Below are positions 34,560-47,000 of a DNA stretch of 64,000 bases, piece after piece. This DNA comes from Nannobrachium achirus. Lineage: Eukaryota > Chordata > Actinopteri > Myctophiformes > Myctophidae. Both the position numbers and the translations under genes were made by a program. A model generated the notes under the pieces. It was given only the letters and a program-made list of their open reading frames with translations. It was not told the origin of the DNA and did not search any database. Position 1 is the first letter of the stretch; the number at the start of each line of letters is the position of its first letter. The stretch covers positions 56,434,668 to 56,498,667 of the forward strand of contig OY997647.1 of assembly GCA_963921795.1 (NCBI GenBank). Direction: 5' to 3'.

Positions 34560-37500
34560 CTAGAATTGACATGGTCAATTTTGACAAGTGTGCCTGCAGT
34601 GCAGCTCGCTAAATGCGCGACCTCGTGCGGCGGTTCGGACCGTGAGACCGTCCGCCGAGTCGTCCGCGTTTCGAAGTGGAAATGCTTTTGGGGAATCGTT
34701 GAGTATGCCACCCCCGACCTGTGGTTGAAATTCAGTGTTGACTCGACCTATTGTTTGTGATTTATGGCTATTGTTAGCGAACGGGCCCCTCCCGCTAACT
34801 TTGGAAGCGTGTTACGAACGAACGGTACGGATTATCGAGATATCCTTTGACTATGTTTATCGCATGGCTTTAAAGATCATGTGTACCGGTTTTTAAGACA
34901 TTTGAAGAAAATTTGTAGCAAAAGGAGTAAAAAGTGTGTTTAGGAGAAAATTCAAGATGGCGGAAAATCTTCCCATGTGCAAATTGGCATATCCTATATG
35001 GAGAGATGCGTCGTGACCCAAGGAATCCAGGGAAAAAAGAATTGTAATTCTGTGACCTACGGTTCAAGAGTTACGAGGCAAGCGGTCCGTTATAGCGCCA
35101 CCATGTGGCCAAGTGGAAATGCTTTTTGGGATTCGTTGAGTATGCCACCCCCGAACTGTGGTTGAAATTCAGTGTTGAATGGACCTTTTGTTTGTGATTT
35201 ATGGCTATTGTTTGCAAAACGGGCCCCTCCCGCTAACTTTGGAAGCACGTTACGAATGAACGGTATAGACTATCGAAATATCCTTTGACTATGTTTATCG
35301 CGTGGCTTCATAGATCACGTGTACCGGTTTTTAAGACATTTGAAGAAAATATGTAGGAAAAGGAGCAAAAAGTGTGTTTCGGAGAAAATTCAAGATGGCG
35401 GAAAATCTATCCTGGCGCAAATGGGCGTGGCCTATATGGGGAGATGCGTCTTGGCCCAAGGAATCCGGGGAAAAAATAAGTTTAATTTTCCGACCTACGG
35501 TTCAACAGTTACAGGCCAAAACGTACACTGGGCTGTTATAGCGCCACCATGAGGCCAAATGACGCTATTATTTTTTATTTATTCCTTGTAATCATTATGA
35601 ACCTCCTCTCTGAGTCTTGAAACTGTAGCCCCTATGGTTTGCGAGAGAAAAATTATTGAATGCGATTCCCATTATAAGTCAATGGGGACAGGTAAGGGTT
35701 AATTAATTTCTTAATAAATTCATATCAATTAAACTATAGAACCTTTCTCTTAGCAAGTTGATAGCACATGATTCCCGCGTAAGCCGGTCGATTTGACATA
35801 TGGCGCAAGTGTGTGGTGCAAAAACTGTGGGAGGAGTAGCGTGCCAAACTTTGGGGAAATACATGTGTGTCTCCATGTCTGGCTTAAGTATGAGTGATAA
35901 CAATAAGTCTGCCCATGCTATGCATAGGCACACTTAACTAGAATTGACGGAGTCAATTTTGACAAGTGTGCCTGCAGCGCGCTAAATGCGCGACCTTGTG
36001 CGGCGGTTCGGACTGTGAGACAGTCTGCCGAGTCGTCCGTGTGTCGTTGTGAGAGGGTCGGTCCCCTCGAAAAACGCGTTCTGGCACGAAACGGTTACGT
36101 TTCGCGCGTTTGTGACGCCCCCTAGGGGTCGAAGTGGAAATGCTTTTGGGGATTCGTTGAGTATGCCACCCCCGACCTGTGGTTGAAATTCAGTGTTGAC
36201 TCGACCTATTGTTTGTGATTTATGGCTATCGTTTGCGAAACTTGCCCCTCCCGCTAACTTTGGAAGCACGTTACGAACGAACGGTACGAACTATCGAAAT
36301 ATCCTTTGACTATGTTTATCGCGTGGCTTCATAGATCATGTGTACCGGTTTTTAAGACATTTGAAGAAAATATGTAGGAAAAGGAGCAAAAAGTGTGTTT
36401 TGGACAAAATTCAAGATGGCGGAAAATCTATCCATACGCAAATGGGCGTGGCCTATATGGGGAGATGCGTCATGACCCAAGGAATCCAGGGAAAAAATAA
36501 TTTTCATTTTCCGACCTACGGTTCAAGAGTTACGGGGCAAAACGTAAAGTTGGCCGTTATAGCGCCACCATGAGGCCGAGTGATGTCATTATTTTTTGAT
36601 TAATTCTTACAATCATTATGAACCTCCTCTCCAAGTCTTGAAACTGTAGCCCCTATGGTTTGCGAGAGAAAAATAATTGAATGCGATTCCCATTATAAGT
36701 CAATGGGGAAAATTAATTCACTAATAAATTAATATCAATTAAACTATAGAACCTTTCTCTTAGCAACTTGATAGCACACCATTCCCGAGTAAGCCGGTCG
36801 ATTTGACATATGGCGCGAGTGTGTGGTGCAAAAACTGTGGGAGGAGTAGCGTGCCAAACTTTGGGGAAAAGTATGGACAGACTTAAGTAAATAAATATGA
36901 GCGATAACAATAAGTCTGCCCATGCTATGCATAGGCACACTTAACTAGAATTGACAGAGTCAATTTTGACAAGTGTGCCTGCAGTGCAGCTCCATAAATG
37001 CGCGACCTCGTGCAGCGGTTCGGACCGCGAGACCGTCCGCCGAGTCGTCCGCGTTTCGTTGTGAGAGGGTCGGTCCCCGTGAAAAACGCGTTCCGGCACG
37101 AAACGGTTACGTTTCGCGCGTTTGTGACGCCCCCTAGGGGTCGAAGTGGAAATGCTTTTGGGGATCCGTTGAGTATGCCACCCCCGACCTGTGGTTGAAA
37201 TTCGGTGTTGACTCGACCTATTGTTTGTGATTTATGGCTATTGTTTGCGAAACGTGCCCCTCCCGCTAAGTTTGGAAGCGCGTTACGAACGAACGGTACG
37301 GACTATCGAAATATCCTTTGACTATGTTTATCGCGTGGCTTCATAGATCAAGTGTACCGGTTTTTAAGACATTTGAAGAAAATATGTAGGAAAAGGAGCA
37401 AAAAGTGTGTTTTGGAGAAAATTCAAGATGGCGGAAAATCTATCCCTACGCAAATGGGCGTGGCCTATATCGAGAGATGCGTCTTGACCCAAGGAATCCA

Positions 37501-40042
37501 GGGAAAAAATAATTTTAATTTTCCGATCTACGGTTCAAGAGTTACGGGGCAAAACGTAAAGTGGGCCGTTATAGCGCCACCATGAGGATGAGTGATGTAA
37601 TTATTTTTTGATTTATTCTTAAAATCATTATGAATCTCCTCTGCAAGGTTTGAAACTGTAGCCCCTATGCTTTGCGAAAGAAAAATACTTGAATGTGAAT
37701 TTCTGCTTTCTCCCATTATAAGTCAATGGGGACAATTACGTTTTGCGCGTTTGTGACGCCCCCTACGGGTCGAATTGGAAACGCTTTTGGGGATTCCTTG
37801 AGTAAGCCACCCGCAGCCTGTGGTTGAAATTCATTGCTGACTCAACGTTTTGTTTGTGATTTATGGCTATTATTTGCAAAACGGGCCCCTCCCGCTAACT
37901 CTGGAAGCCCGTTACGAACGAATGGTATGGACTATAGACATATCCCTTGACTATGTTCATTGCATGGGTTAGTAGATCATGTGTACCCATTTTTGTGACA
38001 TTTGAAGAAAATATGTAGGAAAAAATGCAAAAAGTGTGTTTTGGAGAAAATTTGAAATGGTGAAAAATCTTCCCATGTGCAAATTGGCGTGTCCTATATG
38101 GAGAGATGCGTCGTGACCCAAGGAATCCAGGGAAAAAAGAATTTTAATTCTCCGACCTATGGTTCAAGAGTTACGAGGCAAGTGGTCCGTTATAGCGCCA
38201 CCATGTGGCCAATTGGAAATGCTTTTGGGGATCGTTGAGTATGCCACCCCCGACCTGTGGTTGAAATTCAGTGTTGACTGGACCTTTTGTTTGTGATTTA
38301 TGGCTATTGTTTGCAAAACGGGCCCCTCCCGCTAACTTTGGAAGCGCGTTACGAACGAACGTAATGGACTATCGCAATATCCCTTGAGTATGTTCATTGC
38401 ATGGGTTCATAGATCATGTGTACCGTTTTTTGTGCAATTTGAAGAAAATATGTAGGAAAAGGAGCAAAAAGTGTGTTTTGGAGAAAATTCAAGATGGCGG
38501 AAAATCTATCCTGGCGCAAATGGGCGTGGCCTATATGGGGAGATGCGTCTTGACCCAAAGAATCCAGGGAAAAAAGAATTTTAATTTTCCGACCTACGGT
38601 TCAACAGTTACAGGCCAAAAGGTAAAGTGGGCTGTTATAGCGCCACCATGAGGCCAAACGACACTATTATTTTTTATTTAATCCTTGAAATCATTATGAA
38701 CCTCCTCTCCAAGTCTTGAAACTGTAGCCCCTATGGTTTGCGAGCGAAAAATAATTGAATGTGAGTTTTGGCAATTCCCATTATAAGTCAATGGGGGAAA
38801 TTAATTCACTAATAAATTCATATCAATTAAACTATAGAACCTTTCTCTTAGCAAGTTACTAGCACACCATTCCCGAGTAAGCCGGTCGATTTGACATATG
38901 GCGCGAGTGTGTGGTGCGAAAACTGTGGGAGGAGTAGCGTGCCAAACTTTGGGGAAAAGCATGGACATACATACATACATACATAAATATGAGCGATTGC
39001 AATAAGTTGCCAATGCTATGCATAGGCACACTTAACTAGAATTGACAGAGTCAATTTTGACAAGTGTGCCTGCAGCGCGCTAAATGCGCGACCCCGTGCG
39101 GCGGTTCGGACCGTGAGACCGTCCGCCGAGTCGTCCGCGTTTCGTTGTGAGAGGGTCGGTCCCCGTGAAAAACGCGTTCTGGCACGAAACGGTTACGTTT
39201 GGCGCGTTTGTGACGCCCCCTAGGGGTCGAAGTGGAAATGCTTTTGGGGATTCGTTGAGTATGCCACCCCCGACCTGTGGTTGAAATTCGGTGGTGACTC
39301 GACTTATTGTTTGTGATTTATGGCTATCGTTTGTGAAACGGGCCCCTCCCGCTAACTTTGGAAGCGCGTTACGAACAAACGGTATGGACTATCGAAATAT
39401 CCTTTGACTATGTTTATCGCGTGGCTTCATAGATCATGTGTACCGGTTTTTAAGACATTTGAAGAAAATATGTAGGAAAAGGAGCAAAAAGTGTGTTTTG
39501 GACAAAATTCAAGATGGCGGAAAATCTATCCATACGCAAATGGGCGTGGCCTATATGGGGAGATGCGTCATGACCCAAGGAATCCAGGGAAAAAATAATT
39601 TTCATTTTCCGACCTACGGTTCAAGAGTTACGGGGCAAAACGTAAAGTTGGCCGTTATAGCGCCACCATGAGGCCGAGTGATGTCATTATTTTTTGATTA
39701 ATTCTTACAATCATTATGAACCTCCTCTCCAAGTCTTGAAACTGTAGCCCCTATGGTTTGCGAGAGAAAAATAATTGAATGCGATTCCCATTATAAGTCA
39801 ATGGGGAAAATTAATTCACTAATAAATTAATATCAATTAAACTATAGAACCTTTCTCTTAGCAACTTGATAGCACACCATTCCCGAGTAAGCCGGTCGAT
39901 TTGACATATGGCGCGAGTGTGTGGTGCAAAAACTGTGGGAGGAGTAGCGTGCCAAACTTTGGGGAAAAGTATGGACAGACTTAAGTAAGTAAATATGAGC
40001 GATAACAATAAGTCTGCCCATGCTATGCATAGGCACACTTAA
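34560..40042 (+). repeat. Satellite segment E3 (S, L, L, M, S, L, L)
   Basis: Cores at 34881 (S1), 35319 (L1), 36340 (L), 37352 (M), 37981 (S), 38418 (L) and 39438 (L). About 34875-36984 matches 2010-4119. A deletion of about 94 bp at about 34670 joins GTCCGCGTTTCG to AAGTGGAAATGC and removes the CpG-rich hairpin and the GACGCCCCCT block. From the M unit onward this is a second, more diverged copy of the M-S-L-L group. Confidence 0.9.
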
Positions 40043-43000
40043 CTAGAATTGACAGAGTCAATTTTGACAAGTGTGCCTGCAGCGCGCTAAACGCGCGACC
40101 TCGTGCGGCGGTTCGGACCGTGAGACCGTCCGCCGAGTCGTCCGCGTTTCGTTGTGAGAGGGTCGGTCCCCTCGAAAAACGCGTTCTGGCACGAAACTGT
40201 TTCGTTTGGCGGGTTTGTGACGCCCCCTAGGGGTCGAAGTGGAAATGCTTTTGGGTATCCGTTGAGTATGCCGCCCCCGACCTGTGGTTGAAATTCAGTG
40301 TTGACTCGACCTATTGTTTGTGATTTATGGCTATTGTTTGCGAAACGTGCCCCTCCCGCTAAGTTTGGAAGCGCGTTACGAACGAACGGTATGGACTATC
40401 GAAATATCCTTTGACTATGTTTATTGCGTGGCTTCATAGATCATGTGTACCGGTTTTTAAGACATTTGAAGAAAATATGTAGGAAAAGGAGCAAAAAGTG
40501 TGTTTTGGAGAAAATTCAAGATGGCGGAAAATCTATCCCTACGCAAATGGGCGTGGCCTATATCGGGAGATGCGTCATGACCCAAGGAATCCAGGGAAAA
40601 AATAATTTTAATTTTCCGATCTGCGGTTCAAGAGTTACGGGGCAAAACGTAAAGTGGGCCGTTATAGCGCCACCATGAGGATGAGTGATGTAATTATTTT
40701 TCGATATATTCTTAAAATCATTATGAATCTCCTCTCCGAGGTTTGAAACTGTAGCCCCTATGGTTTGCGAGAGAAAAATACTTGAATGTGACTTTTTGCA
40801 TTGTCCCATTATAAGTCAATGGGGAAAATTCAGCGTAGTTTTTTGCCAATTACGTGGCCATGGTAACGCGGATCGGAAAGAAAGTTACTAGCACACCATT
40901 CCCGGCCGAGCCGCACGTTTTGATGTATATATTGCGCGGGTGGCGTAAATGGTGCGGCACTAGTAGCGTGCCGAAGTTTTGAGAGTGTGCTTGTAAAGTC
41001 AACACTAGAATTGACAGAGTCAATTTTGACAAGTGTGCCTGCAGCGCGCTGAATGCGCGACCTTGTGCGGCGGTTCGGACCGTGAGACCGTCCGCCGAGT
41101 CGCCTGCGTTTCGTTGTGAGAGGGTCGGTCCCCGTGAAAAACGCGTTTTGGCACGAAACGGTTACGTTTCGCGCGTTTGTGACGCCCCCTAGGGGTCGAA
41201 GTGGAAATGCTTTTGGGGATTCGTTGAGTATGCCACCCCCGACCTGTGGTTGAAATTCAGTGTTGACTCGACCTATTGTTTGTGATTTATGGCTATCGTT
41301 TGCGAAACGGGCCCCTCCCGCTAACTTTGGAAGCGCGTTACGAACGAACGGTACGGACTATCGAAATATCCTTTGACTATGTTTATCGCGTGGCTTCATA
41401 GATCAAGTGTACCGGTTTTTAAGACATTTGAAGAAAATATGTAGGAAAAGGAGCAAAAAGTGTGTTTTGGAGAAAATTCAAGATGGCGGAAAATCTATCC
41501 CTACGCAAATGGGCGTGGCCTATATCGAGAGATGCGTCTTGACCCAAGGAATCCAGGGAAAAAATGATTTTAATTTTCCGATCTACGGTTCAAGAGTTAC
41601 GGGGCAAAACGTAAAGTGGGCCGTTATAGCGCCACCATGAGGATGAGTGATGTAATTATTTTTTGATTTATTCTTAAAATCATTATGAATCTCCTCTGCA
41701 AGGTTTGAAACTGTAGCCCCTATGCTTTGCGAAAGAAAAATACTTGAATGTGAATTTCTGCTTTCTCCCATTATAAGTCAATGGGGACAATTACGTTTTG
41801 CGCGTTTGTGACGCCCCCTACGGGTCGAATTGGAAACGCTTTTGGGGATTCCTTGAGTAAGCCACCCGCAGCCTGTGGTTGAAATTCATTGCTGACTCAA
41901 CGTTTTGTTTGTGATTTATGGCTATTATTTGCAAAACGGGCCCCTCCCGCTAACTCTGGAAGCCCGTTACGAACGAATGGTATGGACTATAGACATATCC
42001 CTTGACTATGTTCATTGCATGGGTTAGTAGATCATGTGTACCCATTTTTGTGACATTTGAAGAAAATATGTAGGAAAAAATGCAAAAAGTGTGTTTTGGA
42101 GAAAATTTGAAATGGTGAAAAATCTTCCCATGTGCAAATTGCCGTGTCCTATATGGAGAGATGCGTCGTGACCCAAGGAATCCAGGGAAAAAAGAATTTT
42201 AATTCTCCGACCTATGGTTCAAGAGTTACGAGGCAAGTGGTCCGTTATAGCGCCACCATGTGGCCAATTGGAAATGCTTTTGGGGATCGTTGAGTATGCC
42301 ACCCCCGACCTGTGGTTGAAATTCAGTGTTGACTGGACCTTTTGTTTGTGATTTATGGCTATTGTTTGCAAAACGGGCCCCTCCCGCTAACTTTGGAAGC
42401 GCGTTACGAACGAACGTAATGGACTATCGCAATATCCCTTGACTATGTTCATCGCGTGGCTTCATAGATCATGTGTACCGGTTTTTAAGACAGTTGAAGA
42501 AAATATGTAGGAAAAGGAGCAAAAAGTGCGTTTTGGAGAAAAGTCAAGATGGCGGAAAATCTATCCTGGCGCAAATGGGCGTGGCCTATATGGGGAGATG
42601 CGTCTTGACCCAAGGAATCCAGGGAAAAAATAATTTTAATTTTTCGACCTACGGTTCAACAGTTACAGGCCAAAATGTAAAGTGGGCTGTTATAGCGCCA
42701 CCATGAGGCCAAATGACACTATTATTTTTTATTTAATCCTTGCAATCATTATGAACCTCCTCTCCAAGTCCTGAAACTGTAGCCCCTATGGTTTGCGAGA
42801 AAGAAATAATTGAATGTGATTTTTTGCGATTCCCATTATAAGTCAATGGGGAAAATTAATTCACTAATAAATTAATATCAATTAAACTATAGAACCTTTC
42901 TCTTAGCAAGTTACTAGCACACCATTCCCGAGTAACCCGGTCGGTTTGACATATGGCGCGAGTGTGTGGCGCAAAAACTGTGGTCTGTGAAACGTGTCAA

Positions 43001-44097
43001 ACTTTGGGGAAAAGCATGGACATACTTACATACATACATAAATATGAGCGATTGCAATAAGTTGCCCATGCTATGCATAGGCACACTTAACTAGAATTGA
43101 CAGAGTCAATTTTGACAAGTGTGCCTGCAGCGCGCTAAATGCGTGACCCCGTGCGGCGGTTCGGACCGTGAGACCGTCCGCCGAGTCGTCCGCGTTTCGT
43201 CGCGAGAGGGTCGGTCCCCATGAAAAACGCGTTCTGGCACGAAACGGTTACGTTTGGCGCGTTTGTGACGCCCCCTAGGGGTCGAAGTGGAAATGCTTTT
43301 GGGGATTCGTTGAGTATGCCACCCCCGACCTGTGGTTGAAATTCGGTGGTGACTCGACTTATTGTTTGTGATTTATGGCTATCGTTTGTGAAACGGGCCC
43401 CTCCCGCTAACTTTGGAAGCGCGTTACGAACAAACGGTATGGACTATCGAAATATCCTTTGACTATGTTTATCGCGTGGCTTCATAGATCATGTGTACCG
43501 GTTTTTAAGACATTTGAAGAAAATATGTAGGAAAAGGAGCAAAAAGTGTGTTTTGGACAAAATTCAAGATGGCGGAAAATCTATCCCTACGCAAATGGGC
43601 GTGGCCTATATGGGGAGATGCGTCATGACCCAAGGAATCCAGGGAAAAAATAATTTTCATTTTCCGACCTACGGTTCAAGAGTTACGGGGCAAAACGTAA
43701 AGTTGGCCGTTATAGCGCCACCATGAGGCCGAGTGATGTCATTATTTTTTGATTAATTCTTACAATCATTATGAACCTCCTCTCCAAGTCTTGAAACTGT
43801 AGCCCCTATGGTTTGCGAGAGAAAAATAATTGAATGCGATTCCCATTATAAGTCAATGGGGAAAATTAATTCACTAATAAATTAATATCAATTAAACTAT
43901 AGAACCTTTCTCTTAGCAACTTGATAGCACACCATTCCCGAGTAAGCCGGTCGATTTGACATATGGCGCGAGTGTGTGGTGCAAAAACTGTGGGAGGAGT
44001 AGCGTGCCAAACTTTGGGGAAAAGTATGGACAGACTTAAGTAAGTAAATATGAGCGATAACAATAAGTCTGCCCATGCTATGCATAGGCACACTTAA
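40043..44097 (+). repeat. 4.06-kb block, copy 2 (L, M, S, L, L)
   Basis: Cores at 40445, 41407, 42036, 42473 and 43493, each 9538 bp from its partner. Divergence from copy 1 starts abruptly at 44098, where TAATAAATATG replaces TAACTAGAATT. Confidence 0.95.
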
Positions 44098-47000
44098 TAA
44101 ATATGAGCGATTGCAATAAGTCTGCCAATGCTATGCATAGGCACACTTAACTAGAATTGACAGAGTCAATTTTGACAAGTGTGCCTGCAGTGCGCGACCT
44201 TGTGCAGTGGTTTGGACGGTGAGACAATCCGCCAAGTCGCCCGTGTTTCGTTGTGAGAGGGTCGGTTTCCGTGAAAAACGCGTTCTGGCACGAAACGGTT
44301 ACGTTTCGCACGTTTGTGACGCCCCCTATGGGTCGAAGTGGAAATGCTTTTGGGGATCTGTTGAGTCTGCCACCCCCGACCTGTGGTTGAAATTCAGTGT
44401 TGACTCGACCTATTGTTTGTGATTTATGGCTATCGTTTGCGAAACGTGCCCCTCCCGCTAACTTTGGAAGCGCGTTACGAACGAACGGTACGGACTATCA
44501 AAATATCCTTTGACTATGTTCATCGCGTGGCTTCATAGATCATGTGTACCGGTTTTTAAGACATTTGAAGAAAATATGTAGGAAAAGGAGCAAAAAGTGT
44601 GTTTTGGAGAAAATTCAAGATGGCGGAAAATCTATCCTGGCGCAAATGGGCGTGGCCTATATGGCGAGATGCGTCTTGACCCAAGGAATCCAGGGAAAAA
44701 ATAATTTTAATTTTTCGACCTACGGTTCAACAGTTACGGGCCAAAACGTAAAGTGGGCTGTTATAGCGCCACCATGAGGCCAAATTGCACTATTATTTTT
44801 TATTTAATCCTTGAAATCATTTTGAACCTCCTCTCCAAGTCTTGAAACTGTAGCCCCTATGGTTTGCGAGAGAAAAATTATTGAATGTGATTCCCATTAT
44901 AAGTCAATGGGGACAGGTAAGGGTTAATTAATTTCTTAATAAATTCATATCAATTAAACTATAGAACCTTTCTCTTAGCAAGTTGATAGCACACGATTCC
45001 CGCGTAAGCCGGTCGATTTGACATATGGCGCGAGTGTGTGGTGCAAAAACTGTGGGAGGAGTAGCGTGCCAAACTTTGGGGAAATACATGTGTGTGTCCA
45101 TGTCTGGCTTAAGTATGAGTGATAACAATAAGTCTGCCAATGCTATGCATAGGCACACTTAACTAGAATTGACAGAGTCAATTTTGACAAGTGTGCCTGC
45201 AGCGCGCTAAATGCGCGACCTCGTGCGGCGGTTCGGACCGTGAGACCGTCCGCCGAGTCGTCCGCGTTTCGTCGTGAGAGGGTCGGTCCCCGTGAAAAAC
45301 GCGTTCTGGCACGAAACGGTTACGTTTCGCGCGTTTGTGACGCCCCCTAGGGGTCGAAGTGGAAATGCTTTTGGGGAATCGTTGAGTATGCCGCCCGCGA
45401 CCTGTGGTTGAAATTCAGTGTTGACTCGACCTATTGTTTGTGATTTATGGCTATCGTTTGCGAAACGGGCCCCTCCCGCTAACTTTGGAAGCGCGTTACG
45501 AACGAACGGTACGGACTATCGAAATATCCTTTGACTATGTTTATCGCGTGGCTTCATAGATCATGTGTACCGGTTTTTAAGACATTTGAAGAAAATATGT
45601 AGGAAAAGGAGCAAAAAGTGTGTTTTGGAGAAAATTTGAAATGGTGAAAAATCTTCCCATGTGCAAATTGGCGTGTCCTATATGGAGAGATGCGTCGTGA
45701 CCCAAGGAATCCAGGGAAAAAAGAATTTTAATTCTCCGACCTATGGTTCAAGAGTTACGAGGCAAGTGGTCCGTTATAGCGCCACCATGTGGCCAATTGG
45801 AAATGCTTTTGGGGATCGTTGAGTATGCCACCCCCGACCTGTGGTTGAAATTCAGTGTTGACTGGACCTTTTGTTTGTGATTTATGGCTATTGTTTGCAA
45901 AATGGGCCCCTTTCGCTAACTTTGGAAGCACGTTACGAACAAACGTAATGGACTATCGCAATATCCCTTGAGTATGTTCATTGCATGGGTTCATAGATCA
46001 TGTGTACCGTTTTTTGTGCAATTTGAAGAAAATATGTCGGAAAAGGAACAAAAAGTGTGTTTTGGAGAAAATTCAAGATGGCGGAAAATCTATCCTGGCG
46101 CAAATGGGCGTGGCCTATATCGGGAGATGCGTCTTGACCCAAGGAATCCAGGGAAAAAATAATTTTAATTTTCCGACCTACGGTTCAACAGTTACAGGCC
46201 AAAACGTAAAGTGGCCTGTTATAGCGCCACCATGAGGCCGAGTGATGTAATTATTTTTTGATTAATTCTTACAATCATTATGAACCTCCTCTCCAAGTCT
46301 TGAAACTGTAGCCCCTATGGTTTGCGAGAGAAAAATAATTGAATGTGAATTTTTGCTTTCTCCCATTATAAGTCAATGGGGACAATTTAATTCACTAATA
46401 AATTAATATAAATTAAACTATAGAACCTTTCTCTTAGCAAGTTACTAGCACACCATTCCCGAGTAAGCCGGTCGATTTGACATATGGCGCGAGTGTGTGG
46501 TGCAAAAACTGTGGGAGGAGTAGCGTGCCAAACTTTGGGGAAAAGCATGGACATACATACATAAATATGAGCGATTGCAATAAGTTGCCAATGCTATGCA
46601 TAGGCACACTTAACTAGAATTGACAGAGTCAATTTTGACAAGTGTGCCTGCAGTGCAGCTCCATAAATGCGCGACCTCGTGTGGCGGTTCGGACCGTGAG
46701 ACCGTCCGCCGAGTCGTCCGTTTTTCGTTGTGAGAGGGTCGGTCCCCTCGAAAAACGCGTTTTGGCACGAAACGGTTACGTTTTGCGCGTTTGTGACGCC
46801 CCCTAGGAGTGGAAGTGGAAATGCTTTTGGGGATTCGTTGAGTATGCCACCCCCGACCTGTGGTTGAAATTCGGTGTTGACTCGACCTATTGTTTGTGAT
46901 TTAAGGCTATTGTTTGCGAAACAGGCCCCTCCCGCTAACTTTGGAAGCGCGTTACGAACTAACGGTACGAACTATCGAAATATCCTTTGACTATGTTTAT

